Of a stretch of 64,000 nucleotides of DNA, positions 11,949-24,871 are shown piece by piece. The stretch is from positions 12,577,141-12,641,140 of the forward strand of contig OZ023198.1 in NCBI GenBank assembly GCA_963995505.1. Reading direction: 5' to 3'. The position numbers were made by a program, and so were the translations under genes. This DNA is from Hypericum androsaemum (taxonomy: Eukaryota > Streptophyta > Magnoliopsida > Malpighiales > Hypericaceae). The notes under the pieces were generated by a model that ran no database searches, was not told where the DNA came from, and saw only the letters and a program-made list of their open reading frames with translations. Positions within the stretch are counted from its first letter, which is position 1. Each line of letters begins with the position of its first letter.

Positions 11949-14337
11949 TTTCACCCATTAAAAGGGCATATGTGTAATTTGCATTTGGGGTAAAGGAAGT
12001 GGGTTAATAATGGACGCATTCATATAATTAATAATTAAGATTTTAGTAAATAATAATTTTACGATGCTAATTTGAAATCATATAATTTCTTCCTTTTAAG
12101 CCATCGGATATACCCATCTATAAAATATCTGCTCATAAAATACACGACTCATTATTTAAAGTTTTAAATTATATACCAAGATTTTAACGATCCCATCCCG
12201 TATGGATGTCGTCGGGCTGAACATTTACGGGATCAAAAGCCCAAAATCTTATGTATGGACCACCAGGGTATCTAATGGGCTCGCATTTACAAACGTAGAA
12301 GCCCAGTACCTCTCTGGTCGAAAAAGCCCAGAGATTGGGTTCACTTTGTACGTTTCGGGATCAAAACTGCGACATCGAAATTGAAGCCGCTATGATGTCA
12401 TGGGAGGTGTGTTTCTGGTTGACACCAACTTGAATAAAAAATATTTAGATATTTATCAAATTGATTATTTTCAATTTAGATTGAATAAAAATTTTAAATA
12501 GTGTTGAATTCTTTGTAGCAATGCGGATGCTTGTTTTTGTTTAATCAAAAAAGGCTGATAAAGAAACCACGTGTAGTCATGTAAATAGAACTCCGACATT
12601 GCTAATTATTCTCATACAACGGCTTACTCTTTTTGGCAGAAATTGTTCCCGACGGATCGACCGCATTGGCTTGTCCAGAGTCGGAATCATATGCCACATT
12701 ATATTAATACCTTTTTGATACTATATGCTAAAACTTACATGATCTCTTGTAGTAAGATTATGATTGAGATAATATATTTTTGAAACTGTGGAATCATAGC
12801 CAAACTTACTCATAGCTGATCAAGCGATTATCCGAATACGACTGCTTCCGAATTAAAAGTTGTTAGATATTTTCAAACATGTTGCTTGCATTATCTGCCA
12901 ATGGAGACACAGAAATCGAACCTGACGGGTGCCAATCTCTTGGCTGACGAAGCGATCCATAAAGTTTCTGGATCAAGGACCTGGCAGGCGCCATTTGATT
13001 GGCGACCGCCAGTTGACCTGGACAGATTTAAATTTCACGCCCCTTGGTTTCAAACTTGAACAAGACATAATTTTCCGATTTTAGCCACCATTGATACCTC
13101 TTATAGATATTTTTGGTGATGATGAGGCACCAACAATATGTGTGAATTCCCTACATATAATGGTGCATATTTCTCATTAGTATCTCATTTTACAAGCCTT
13201 CATACTCACTCTCCTCTCAAAGCATCATCAGAAACTTAAAACTAGTGTTCTTGGTCGGGTCAAGAAAGTACACTCCTTGAATTCGATTACGGTGTTTAAG
13301 GACTTCTTCGTATCCTGACGACAATAGTTCATAGACATGTTGTACTCACGAATCTATATTCGAAGGGTCGAACTATTTGTCTGAAAGAATCACAAGAACT
13401 TTGAAATCAGTGCAACACCAATTTTCATTCATCCTCCAACACGAATTTGCAACAAAAGTATCATCAACCAAAAGTAAAAGCACAGGAAGAAAAGCCTGGA
13501 CACCCCACATAAAAAGCCATCCATTTCACTCTTCGACCAAAAGTCAGTGTGTTTAGTCCCTTTTATCTTGTTAACATTATATTAATACCTTCTTGACACT
13601 TTGTGCTAAAAATTGTATGATCTTTATTGTAGGTTAGGATTTTTTTAATTTGATTTTTGTGGATTTTGCGAATTTACTGTATATATCTTAGATTTTATAT
13701 AACGTTGATTTGCCTAAATGTTACCACTTCGAATATTCTCTTCACCATAAAATTGCTAAAAGCTCAATACACCATGTTTGCTTGTACGTTGTTTGGTCAG
13801 TGATGTATCTAAATAACAATATGAATGTGTTAAATTAGCAAGTATTTGAAACTATGTTAAATAATATTTCCAATTCACAATCACCCAATTTATAAGGCGA
13901 ATCTGTTGGATTCTAAATTCGGTAGTAGCTAATTTGTATCCATGGATAAATAACATATGCTATAACTTTTGTAAACTAATCACCAAGTTCATAAATCAGT
14001 TAATCAAAATTATTTTAATTTAATCAAATAGTTGATTTGGAAGTCTTAGATAAATAAGCTACCATAAAACTCTCCTCTCATTCATGATGATCCAATTGAA
14101 TATAATCTCAAATTTAGGCCTGGCCACTGTTCGAATAGAATCGCTCAACTAAAAATCTTATCCGTGGTCAAGGTTCCTTGAACTATTACGAAACGTTCTA
14201 CACTAATTATGGTTCTAACTTTTGAGAAATCATCTTAACAATAAAATTTTAGAACTATTGCACCTACTCATATTAGTCGATTTACCGATTATCTAAATAT
14301 GACCGAATTCGAATATCACTAAATCAAACCAAAAAGT
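11949..14337. other. Spacer upstream of the PPR and GPI-protein genes
   Basis: A divergent intergenic region serving as promoter for the PPR gene (-) and the GPI-protein gene (+). The 60 bp next to the PPR start is shared with the broken copy near 1163-1235. The right half carries an imperfect direct duplication. A short open frame at 12202-12384 has no recognisable content. Confidence 0.45.
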
Positions 14338-14416
14338 GTCATCAAACAAAAGTAAAAGCAGAAGAAGAAAAGCCTGGACACCCCCCACAAAAAAAGGCGT
14401 CCATTTCACTCTTCAC
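12698..14416 (+). repeat. Eroded tandem duplication, period about 878 bp
   Basis: Two separate pairs of similar segments have nearly the same spacing. 12698-12760 resembles 13575-13635 (attatattaatacct...) and 13459-13540 resembles 14338-14416 (aaaagtaaaagca, gaagaaaagcctggacaccc). The second member of the last pair is the leader just upstream of the start codon at 14470. Sequence between the matching segments is only weakly alike, which suggests an old duplication of the 5' flank. Confidence 0.5.
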
Positions 14417-14469
14417 TCCTTTCCTCTTTATTCCATCTCCCCCTCCCCACTCGCCGGAGAAAAAACAAA

Positions 14470-16255
14470 ATGCATATACCAATTCTACCCTTCCTCCTCC
14501 TCCTACTCCTCCACGTCATCTCCCCGACCATCTCCCTCCCGGGACCCGACCCGGCCACGATCCACCCCCTCGCCCTCCCTCCACCGGCGGTGATCCCCGC
14601 CTTCCCGGAGCAGTCCGCCCAGCCCGACGACCCCTGCCCCCACCTCTCCCTTCCCGACGAGCTCTTCCGCAACGTCAAGTCCGCCTGCGGGCCCCACGCA
14701 TCCCACCGGACCCGCTGCTGCCCCGTCCTCGCCGCCTGGCTCTACTCCGCCTACTCCTCCGCCGCGCTCCGCCAACCCTCCTCCAACGTCTCCGTCGACG
14801 TCCCGGCGCTCCCGGACGACTCGGAGACGTGCGTGGAGGAGGTGGAGGCGAGGATGCAGGCCCGCGGAGTGGAGCTGTTCCGGCCGAACGAGACGTGCGA
14901 CCTCGTGTACTGCTACTGCGGGATACGGTTGCACCCGCTGACGTGTCCCGAGGTGTTTAGGGTTAACAAGAGGGGGAGGCTTGTCGGAGACCGGAGGGTA
15001 AGGAGGTTGGAGAGGAGCTGCTCCAGTGGCGCCGCCGGCGACGTCGGGAGGTTCCCCGGTCTTGGTGGCTGCTCCAAGTGCTTAACCACGCTTTCCTCTG
15101 TGAGTCTTCTGTTTTTTCGTATTACCGAATAAGTAGATCATCCGGTAATTTTACACTTTTAAGCGTAATTTAATGTATCTATATAGACAGTCGAATTTGA
15201 ATTAATTAGTCTATTAATACGACTCAGAATTAGCTTGTTCGTTTGTTTGCTAATACAGTTATGTTTTTGCTTGATAGCTCAATTATTGAGAATTAGTGTC
15301 TAATTTTGGAAAATTTTAGTACGGTATTGATACCGATCTAATTAGTACGGATTATAACCAATCACGTGGAGTCGCGGACTTGGAATTATTGGTCTGAACT
15401 CTCTGAAGTAAAAGTGTTTAGTTCCTTTTTAACTTTTAATTATAATGATATATATCAAGATTAGACTATGTAGATTAGACTTATACATTGTATTGTGATT
15501 CGACTAGTTCAGAAATACGTTTGATCAAATTGCAAAATATGGCAAAAAATTTCTCACTAATTTTTAACACAATTCAGTTGTCAATATTGGAATTCGAGAA
15601 TTATGGCTAAAATAGAACAATCTCTAGGTTTAGATATTCGGTGGTTTTTTAATAAAGGAGAGATTGTCCGCATTTTAATTGATGAGATGTGAACGGCACG
15701 TTACGGATCAAATGGGAGCACATTTCTTTGTCCTCTTTTTAAGCCCATTATTGGTTGGTAGAGGGAAACTTTTTCACCAGAAATGTAAAATATAACAATC
15801 AGTGTTGGAGCTTCCAGTGTTGTTAGATACTGATGTTGACGTTACAGCTGGCGAGAATAATTTCTTCGAACTCACAATTTGATTAAATTAGAACAATTTT
15901 CTAACCGGCTATGTTATTGCAGCTCACCAGCAACAAGACCTCAACCACAAGCAAACAACCAGACGAGAGGACCACCAAAATGCACGACAACGATTGCAAG
16001 CTGATGGGCCTCACATGGCTCCTCTCCAAGAACCGGACAGCCTACATCCCAACCGTCTCGGCGGTGCTCCGGGCGATGATGATGAGCCCCGACGACTCGA
16101 ACCTGCAGTCCTGCACCCTCAGCAGCGACGGAATGCCTCTCGCCGTCGACTCGTCGCAGTTCTCCGGCGGTTCTGTGCCGATCTCTCGCATAGGATGGAC
16201 TCGGACGTCCTTAGTTTTGATATGTATACACCTTGCTATTAGCTGTATTCGGTAA
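14470..16255 (+). CDS. GPI-anchored protein, At4g28100/At3g18050-like
   Basis: A plant-specific, cysteine-rich extracellular protein of unknown biochemical role, predicted to be held on the plasma membrane by a GPI anchor. Two exons, 14470-15099 and 15923-16255, joined in phase 0; 320 residues. An N-terminal signal peptide (MHIPILPFLLLLLLHV) is followed by a proline-rich segment and then conserved cysteine blocks including RTRCCPVLAAWLYSAY, ETCDLVYCYCGIRLHPL and GGCSKCL. Exon 2 encodes the family hallmark MHDNDCKLMGLTWLL and AYIPTVSAVLRAMMMS. The C-terminus has small residues (SGGSVPIS) and a hydrophobic tail, as expected for GPI attachment. Exon 1 is very GC-rich and its complementary strand is open, but the family match settles the strand. 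Arabidopsis relatives are annotated only as GPI-anchored proteins. Confidence 0.87.
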
Positions 16256-19200
16256 ATAGTTCGGATGTTCGCTGGCCGAATAATTCAAATTTATGTTGTA
16301 TGAATGTATCAGATTGAGAAATATGGAATGCGTATAACGTCCATACGTTTTTGGAAAATTATTCAAAGTGGCCCTGTACAAGCATGTGCAATAAGAGGGG
16401 AAATTCTTTGTCTTGGGGGAGGGGAGACAATTCGGGTCGGAGATGGTCACTTGTTAAATGGACTTATCTTGGTCCCGGACCCAAGACAGTTATGTTGTTC
16501 ACGAGATATCTTTGACATGTCAATATCTCGGGCATCATGGTCCTCTCCTTCAAATCATGCTATGACTGTTATCTTTTCTGAGTCAAAATTATCATGTAAC
16601 AGACACTACGAGATCAATTAATTTAAGTTTACATTAGATCAGACCACAAATATCAATGACATTGTACTTACCAAATATAATGCAATTATATTTATAAGAT
16701 TCGAAAACTCAGAACTTCTCACCGGTTAATCTACATTTCTATGGTAATGATGCTTTTTTATGATTTTATCCCACACCTTACCTCCCTTTCCTATTAAACA
16801 AAGGGGATAATTTATGTCAGGAAGTGGTTGTTAGTAGTTAGTAGGCTCTTGGCATATGTATATCCTAAAAATTTGCCCTTCCTTGGTGGGACTTACTCTA
16901 TACAGTAGAACCCTTTAAACTAACATGATTGGAATGGAAGAAAATAACAATTTAGAGAAGTTATTAGATAAGAAAATTTTACATATTTTAATTTTAAAAT
17001 TATTAGAAATGAATTTATGGCTACAAAATACATATACATCAAAAAATTACTTTGTCTATATACAAGTCAACAAAAAATATCGATAAATTATTTTTATTTC
17101 TTTGTCTATATTGAAAGCATAAAAAAATTGGCGTATAGCGTTATTCAAATATTACACGCGATTGATATATTTTTGTTAAAACAAGACAACATTTATAATG
17201 ACTATTTGAAGATTATTCAGAAAATGAAGAATGATATTTTTATATATAAGTGAAATGAAGAATGATGTAAAAGTTATCTAACAAGCAAGCATAACATTGA
17301 CTATTATCTTAAATTATTTTTAAAATTCGTGAAGTGTTTAAAATATATGTATTTATCAAATTTTAACACTGATTTTCACTTAAGACCAGAATTTTTTTTA
17401 TCAAATTAAAAAAATATCAATTTAGAAAGTTCCATGTAATGGCCAACAATAACAAAACGGGCCTCGTAGTTCATTGATGAGTCAGAAACCCAAATAATTT
17501 TAGGCCGTAAACTTTAAAGCCCAAGTCTTGGTCGAACTTCTGTATTCTACTGCTTGCTATGTGCCCTGCCAAAATTTTTTGTGTGTGGTGAATGCTACGT
17601 CTTATAGCGCGAAAAAGGCCACATCTCGATCCAAGAGGGGAGTCAAACATCGAAAAAGGTTGGATCAAAGAACTATGTTTAGAATCAACAAATTTGGTAC
17701 AAATAATAAGAAATTTGTACAACGTCACAATTTGTTTGTATGAGAGACTGATCTTTCTATCGAACTCCTTGGCTTGCTAGAACTACTCTGAAATTCTATT
17801 GAAAAAATTTATGACCAACTGTTCGTTGGGCTGAGTCTTTCTAGCCCTCCGGTTTTCCATAAGTTTTGATTGGGTTTTGTGCCGCTTAATGTCGAGTGTT
17901 TTATGTGGATGGTATTATTGAAAAAGCTGAAATTTTGGAGTAATTTACTGCATATTAGTGTCATTGATGTCAATTTTTTTTTAAAATAAATTATTTATAC
18001 TAAGAATTATACCTTGTAAGAATTAAAACTATAAACTTTCGTCAAATCGTCATATATTTTGTGTCCTTGAGATAAATGTCAAGATTTTTATTTTCGCCTT
18101 ATATGTTTGTGTGACATGAAATTCACTGAGCATTTGTTACTCCATTATCTTTTTTCGGGTGGAATTAGAGGGACAAAACGCCCCTATATATTAAAGCACA
18201 TGTTTAGTGTTGTCGTGCTTTAATTTCTGGATTTTTATTGAATACCAGCTTGGGCTAATCCGAGGAAAGGTTCAGAAGAAGATTTAGTATGTGCTATTGT
18301 TGCTATTTTCGGCTCCAGGTAAAATCATAGGAATAACATCATCTTTAAATTTGAAGTCGCTAACCTCACTAGAGTGATCCAGCGACTACACGGTGGTGGA
18401 CAAAATGACTACATTGTTGTGGATTAAGTAGAACATGTGCTTTTCAAGACATAATTTTATTTTTACACCGCCACTTCTACGTTCAGAGCGGCTACATCAT
18501 CTTTGAATCACAATAAACATATCTTTTTAACAATTCTCATAATATATCGACTAAGTCAAACAAATTTGACTAATCTGTCAAACAAGAAAAATCATCTTCA
18601 TGTACTTCTAGACTTGTTAAATTAATATTTGAAAACTTTACTTGGATAAATCGTATACTAAAGTTGGTGAATAATTGACCTTATTTGATATTTTATTATT
18701 TTTATGCTAAATTAAATTTATTTCACCATATTGAATATTTATTTGTATGAAAATAAAAAGTCCTGGTTTGACCGGTAATTTAACCTAAAGATGAACCAAA
18801 AGATTGAAGATTTTCGAATCAACTACAGATTTAGTTTTAAAAATATTGGATAAAAGGAATTTCACATTAATAATCATAATTATAGTTAGCAATGTGATGA
18901 TTTTACCATCTCATAGTATCGTAAAATCGATGTATTTCCTATAAATTGAATAAAATTATATCCAAAAGATGATTAGTTTGAGAAAAAAATTATTCATTTT
19001 AAAAATACACTTAAATGAAAAAAATATAACTAGATTAAAAAATAACCTCATTCTACACTCGGATTGTACTAGATACTTTGAAGATGCCACCATCAAATCT
19101 TCCACGATAACTAGTTAGTGTTGGTTTACATCGGACAGGATTTTCTAAAAAATAACAAAAAATTAAATTTATTTAATACTGTTGATTTGAGAATTTGGGA

Positions 19201-19571
19201 AATTTTTGTTGAATTACAACAATATATTAAATCATTTTAAGTGTATGTTAATGTTTCGACGGAGAGTCACGTGAACATGCCGCTGTATAGGCAAGGTAGA
19301 GCCAAATCCCACGGTGCAATCATGACTGGTGAGCATTACGCAACACCAATTTGGCCGTTTCCCAAATATAACGCAAATGCCTTTAGTTCGATGTTTGTCC
19401 GCTTCATCTCGGTGATTAAGGCCAGTGGCCCTGTCCACGTACAAAGTTCGCAATCACCTTTGGTTCCTTAAAAAGATGACCTTTGAATCCTTGTTCAAGA
19501 ATATTCTAGGAATCATATTTTTTATGATATTAAACATTGATCAAATTGACCAATCATAATTTGAGTTAGGT
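16256..19571. other. Long AT-rich intergenic region
   Basis: No gene was recognised. A degenerate SINE-like piece may lie at about 16680-16740. A more GC-rich patch at 19232-19471 is open on both strands, but neither reading has a known domain. Open frames at 17017-17780 are low-complexity or without family resemblance. Confidence 0.4.
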
Positions 19572-20195
19572 AGTTCTGTTGTGGGTAAAATATGTGAGAA
19601 CGTCGAAATGGACTTGAGAACATGTCTGGAGTGGTCGTCCCAAGAGCGATTTTAACGAAAAAGGAGAAAATATGAAATAGGGGTGAGAGGAGAGGAGAGG
19701 AGATACATATTGGAATTAGTAGAGAAGAAAAGAATTGGTGGAGAAGGAAAAACTTTATCGAGAATTCATGAGGAAAGGGAAAAGGAGAACCTAATACAAG
19801 GATAGACTCTAACCTAGACTAATACAGGAAAATTCAATACAGGAAAACCTAATACATGAATACCTAATAGAAGAAAACCTAATATAGAAAAATCTTGTAC
19901 AACCCTGACATGTTTCGTAAGCCGTATTCCCAGCTCATCGTCTCCTCTCTTCCCGAATAAGCCACAGAAATCTTCATTCGCGCTGGTGCCCATACTTCTG
20001 AAGCTTCCAACTCAATTTTGACCCATTTCTGTGCCGAATTTAGAGAAGTCATAAACTATAAAGTTGTATATCTATATCTTATCTTTTTGTAACTTTTAAA
20101 ATCGCGTCAATTTGATACTTGAGCAAAATGTTACGACTATTTTACTGAAATAAGGTTGACAAATTCGCGAATTGATTTTACGCTCCAACAAGTAC
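19572..20195 (-). mobile_element. Solo LTR, family shared with 37925-38612
   Basis: The LTR proper is 19577-20190 (614 bp), starting TGTTGTGGG and ending CTCCAACA on the + strand. Read on the minus strand it begins TGTTGGAG, as many Copia LTRs do. Flanking pentamers agttc (19572-19576) and agtac (20191-20195) match at 4 of 5 bases, which suits an aged target-site duplication. No internal retrotransposon domains are nearby, so it is a solo LTR. The second copy lies at 37925-38612. Confidence 0.65.
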
Positions 20196-21520
20196 ATTTA
20201 TAACGTTGTTAAATTTTTTCAACATGTGTTTAATACCAATTTATTTTCAAGGATTCATACTCAAAATCTTTTGACCAAATATTAAATTCTCTTATTAGTT
20301 AATTTAAGTATTTGTTAGCGATAAAAACCGTATATGTTAATATTGCGTCAAAATTAGATACTAAAGATATTTACTAGACAAGTTATTTCTAATAGACAAA
20401 AAAGTTACATCAAATTTTAATATAACTATATTCACTTGATTAAACACTCCAACTAATAAGAATTGCTCCAAATGATAATGGACGTAGATTTACTTAAAAA
20501 TATCTTGAATTTATGTTTTACGAATGTAAAAAAGTATCATTATGAGATTCATACTTTAAATAAGAACCAATAATGCTGAATAACATAGATATCAACCAGG
20601 AAAAAAAAACGCTCCTTAAATTTATGCTCTATTAACACGTTGTCGTTGCATGCTTGATTTTCAACCTTATAATTTGCATGTAACATAGAAACAACACCCC
20701 AATACATCCACCAGAAGAAATTAATTTTCTATAACCCACCTTTGAATTTTTGGGGATAGCATAAAAGGGGGCACATTGTAGAAGGGTAGTCCCCAGACCA
20801 AATCAACGGCCAAACAGTGCAAATTGCCAAAACATTAAAGGTCAGCTTTTATGATCGAGGATGGCGTCCCGCGTGTCACCACCAACTCTAATGACGCCCT
20901 ATGCATGTCCTAGAAGTTGCACTAACCCAAATGGTCAATTATATTTTCTGCTTTCCACCAAAAAAAATTATATTTTCTGCTACGGATAGGAATTAGTTCA
21001 AATAATAAATTATTCAAAATTTTAAATAGATTATAAATTTAAAATTTACAAATAAAAATACGTCATAAAAGAAAGTTACTCTTATATAAAATTTGTAGTA
21101 TTTGATTTTGAGTACCCCGAGGCTAAGAAATATACTTTCTCGTTAAGTAACACCCGTTAACCATATTTACTTGAGATATCACATGTCATGTTACATTATT
21201 AAATTCTGTATATATATTATGACCATTAATTTTATTCACACTTCATTAATTTTATGAAAATTGAGACAAAAGTTAGTAGCATTCAGATTCAAATATGAAA
21301 TGTTAGAAGATTGGTGTTGTCCTCGGGAATTGACAGCATGTCATTCATATAAAATTAGTGACGTAGATACACAGAGATTAATGACATGACACGAATAATA
21401 GCTCATGTAATTAGGTTTAGCGAGTGTTACTTAATTCTCAGTCAACTAAAACTAATATCACTGGTCGAAAATCACAAGATAGTAGTGTGTCAAAAAGGAA
21501 ATATAAAATTTATTTTAACA
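20196..21520. other. Intergenic region upstream of MFT
   Basis: AT-rich spacer without recognisable genes. It contains the small 16-bp repeat around a 13-bp insert at 20937-20981 and presumably the distal MFT promoter. Confidence 0.4.
20937..20981 (+). repeat. Tiny insert with A-rich end between 16-bp direct repeats
   Basis: The 16-mer aattatattttctgct occurs at 20937-20952 and 20966-20981. The 13 bp between them read ttccaccaaaaaa. The structure resembles a LINE integration in which only a few bases of tail were copied. A repair-filler event would look the same. Confidence 0.6.
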
Positions 21521-21529
21521 TATATAAAT
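21521..21529 (+). promoter_or_regulatory. Probable TATA box of MFT
   Basis: TATATAAAT about 120 bp before the start codon at 21652, leaving room for a leader of roughly 95 bp. This is position and consensus evidence only. Confidence 0.45.
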
Positions 21530-21651
21530 GATCTCTCATCTCATAGATCACCTTCGAGCATCACTTCAATCACCACATTTAACAGAAACCCATCAACAAT
21601 TCCCTATTCTTCCTCTAATACTTTCTAAGTAACTTTTTCAGTCGCGTGGCG

Positions 21652-24000
21652 ATGGCTGCCTCTGTTGATCCTTTGGTGGTTGGTCGGGTTATAGGAGATG
21701 TCGTCGACATGTTCATCCCAAGTGTTGGTATGTCTGTTTATTACGGGACCAAACATGTCACTAACGGGTGCGACATCAAGCCTTCTCTTGCTGTTGACCC
21801 TCCCAAGGTTGACCTCTCTGGCCACCCTGAACAGCTCTACACTCTGGTAATTTTAATCCAATTAATTGGCTTCCATTACCACATAATTATTAATTTGTGT
21901 TCTTCCTAGCTATTTGTTGCATGCATGTACCAAAACGAAAGAGAAATACCACCCGACTCAAAAACGGATTATTTAATAAATTTAATATTCAGATAACATA
22001 TCAACAAAAAACGGTTGATAATTTTGGGTGCGATATTAGATTTTATGAGAACTCCAAACTTCAAGTCAGGTAAAAAAATTTAAGCTTCATGGAGTGAACT
22101 ATTGGTACTTAGTAATTATATTTACGTATGGATTTATGGGTAATCAATTTGGCACTGATATTATATAGTTTACTTTGATGTTTCAGGTCATGACTGATCC
22201 TGATGCACCAAGTCCCAGCGAACCTAGCTTGCGTGAGTGGGTCCATTGGTACGTAGAAGATCTCATTTTTAATTAATTGTTTTTTGGCCAATTAATTGTT
22301 TTGTACATCGTGTGCATGTCCGACATTTGTCCAATATTTGATTAATTTTTTTGACAAAATCTTTAAATTTGATCTCCTCTTTTCTCGACTCAGGCTGGTG
22401 GTGAATATTCCTGGGAATAGTAACCCTAAACAAGGTGAAAGATTCCATTCGATAGCTTTGAATTAATTTTTTCCTTCCCTTCTTAAGCTGAATTTCTTTC
22501 TTAAATTTGAGCGTTCAAGATCGTATAGATTGATTTTTTTGGTAGGTAGATGCATATAGATTGAAATTGAATCGACCCAAATGACATGATAATCCAAATA
22601 ATTTGTTATCTTTTCATCTCATTGAGGGGTTGAGTTCAGAAAAAAAATAGTGTTGGTTAAGTTTTTCAGTGATAATTTTTATACTCGAATGACTTAATTA
22701 TATCTTAATTGACTAAAATTCGTATTACTTTATCAGCATACCAAAATGAAAAAGTATATGTTTGGCCGTGGGTAATTAATTTGTCTAATCTCATTTAATA
22801 TAGGAAATTTCTATATCTAACAAAAATAAAATACGATGGATTTCTATTTTCTCCCTACACAAAAAATATATTTGTTGTTTGGTCGGAACCCGAAATAAAT
22901 AATCCCCCGCGAGTGGTCTGCCGATTTTTCCGGTCAGTGTCTATTTAGGGACACGTGTCGAATCGTGGTACTTCCAAGTTGTCTCTTGCAAGGTGGCAGC
23001 GGTTCCAATTGACACGTTTCTTGCATCGCTGTCATGGTTTGACTGGTTCCCTTTTTTTCCCTACACGACCCCACCTTTAAAGACGTGGAGTAGTTCACAG
23101 TTACCAAGTCTTATAGCAGCAGTGTCGGATTTCGATAAAATATTATGTCATTAATTTTATCGTTTTTATTTTCTATGTTATGTTATTAATTTAATATGAA
23201 TGATCCTCATGTGGACATATCGATCTTCTCTCGGGCAAAATTTAAAACTAAAAACTACCAAATTTGTCTATTTTTTTAATTTGCGATATGACATGTTATG
23301 CAAATTAAATTGGTAATGTGATAGAAAATATTAATAACATGACACTCGATATAACTAATTAACTAAGGTTATCAATTGATTGTCGGTCGTAGAAAATCTG
23401 TTACCTCATCGGAAAATTAGAAACTAAAAATGACAAAATAGTAAAGTGTGAAAATATGATAATAAAGTAGATTTGAACATTTTTTACGGGACCAGACCTT
23501 CAATCCTTAGCCTGAATTGGGGGTAGTTGGTTTTTGGTGTCAAATTATTTTAGCAGCATATTGTTCGGGTACTCTTTTCATATGGCAGTTTTTCAATTGG
23601 GTTAAACTACGTAAGATTACGAGACAGGTTGTGCAATCTCGTATTTATAAGTAAGTTTAACACTGGAGTATATAACTATATATTATATTACGATGAAATA
23701 AAATTCTACTTATAACAAATAATTTAAATCCATGGCCATTCTGTACAATTTTTAAACTTTTTTATATTCCACTTCATAGGGAAAGATATACTGCCCTACA
23801 TGGGGCCAAGGCCGCCGGTGGGGATCCACCGCTACATCCTTGTGCTGTTCCAACAGAAGGCGCCGCTGGAGATGGTGGAGCCGCCGCAGTCGCGCGGCAA
23901 CTTCAACACCCGGATCTTCGCGGCGCACCTCGACCTCGGCTTCCCCGTCGCCACCGTCTACTTCAACGCCCAGAAGGAGCCGGCCAACAAGAGGCGTTGA
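21652..24000 (+). CDS. MFT: MOTHER OF FT AND TFL1 (PEBP family)
   Basis: Phosphatidylethanolamine-binding-protein family member. In Arabidopsis MFT regulates seed germination through ABA and gibberellin signalling. Four exons: 21652-21846, 22187-22248, 22394-22434 and 23780-24000. The 62- and 41-bp inner exons are the invariant sizes of the FT/TFL1 family. Product 172 residues, close to the usual 173. Visible motifs are [10 protein letters not shown] in the ligand pocket, [18 protein letters not shown] and a C-terminal [12 protein letters not shown]. In SLREWVHW the residue equivalent to FT Tyr85 / TFL1 His88 is Trp, which marks the MFT clade. Intron 3 is long (1345 bp). The more upstream in-frame GTG at 21646 is not needed. 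I am very sure of the family and confident of the MFT clade. Confidence 0.93.
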
Positions 24001-24756
24001 CCTGAGAATACTCATCTCCAACTAATGTAGATATGGATAAAAATGGGAGGATGATCGTATATATGTCATCTTTCATGCATGCACCGACGTTTACGCTATT
24101 TTTTTGGGTTAAATTCTCCGGGCTTTTTGATGCATGGAGAATGAAAAATGATATCTGTATTATGTAACTTCAGTACGTGGATGCATATTAAGTTTTATCA
24201 AAGACCGAACAAAATATCTGCTTCAGTTTTGCTTATTCTGTCGGAGGAGCTTCGTCCATGTTGGTCTGAGTTTTGATCTCTAAAAATGTCTGCTTCAGAC
24301 TTCAGTTGGGCTGAGTTTGAGCTTTGATCTCCAAAACTGTCCGCGCGAATTAGGCTGAACAAGGCTGTGTAAGATTTTTTTTTTTTTGTGAGATGAAGAT
24401 TCGGAAGTAGCTACAGACTAATTTAATTTACAATCGGGTAAAATTTTTAGAGGATGACAACTCTCTCTCTAAAAGTATTTAATATTAATATTCCAGATAT
24501 TTTAATTAAGATTGCATAACTTAATACTGATTTATCAAAACAATAGTTTGTCTCATAACTATTAGTATAAGAAATTTGTTTGTCTTAGTAATTTGACCAA
24601 ATTCCATTTTTTGGCGATCATACCAAATTCCAATTTGAATTAATAATAATACTGTAAAGATTTAGATATTATGTGATGTTTGGAAGAAAAAATAACCGGT
24701 ATTAAAATAAGGGAACGCGCAGACGTGGCAGCTCGAATGCATTGCCCAATCTTCCA
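24001..24756. other. Spacer between MFT and AIP1
   Basis: Holds the MFT 3' UTR and the AIP1 promoter. Two short similar pieces near 24220-24345 (tctgcttcag...gagttttgatctc) look like a local duplication. No genes seen. Confidence 0.4.
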
Positions 24757-24763
24757 TATAAAA
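24757..24763 (+). promoter_or_regulatory. Probable TATA box of AIP1
   Basis: TATAAAA lies about 115 bp before the start codon at 24872, a suitable place for a short leader. Confidence 0.45.
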
Positions 24764-24871
24764 ACAAATTATATTCAAATCCACGACTAGTATTCTCCCA
24801 CTTTCTTTCCCCACCACATTTCCCAACCCCCCAAAAATCGGATCTCGCGGCAACCCGACCCGAATCCCCAA

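Noticed and set aside
12202..12384. 60-codon open frame
   Set aside because: No similarity I recognise and no gene context; shorter than needed to stand on its own.
14503..14934. Long minus-strand frame opposite the GPI-protein exon 1
   Set aside because: It is a by-product of high GC; only the + strand has the signal peptide and family motifs.
17528..17780. Basic + strand frame resembling a small ribosomal or histone-like protein
   Set aside because: Lys/Arg-rich by composition only, with no family motif.
19232..19471. Overlapping open frames on both strands
   Set aside because: Neither has a recognisable domain, splice context or start environment; treated as intergenic.
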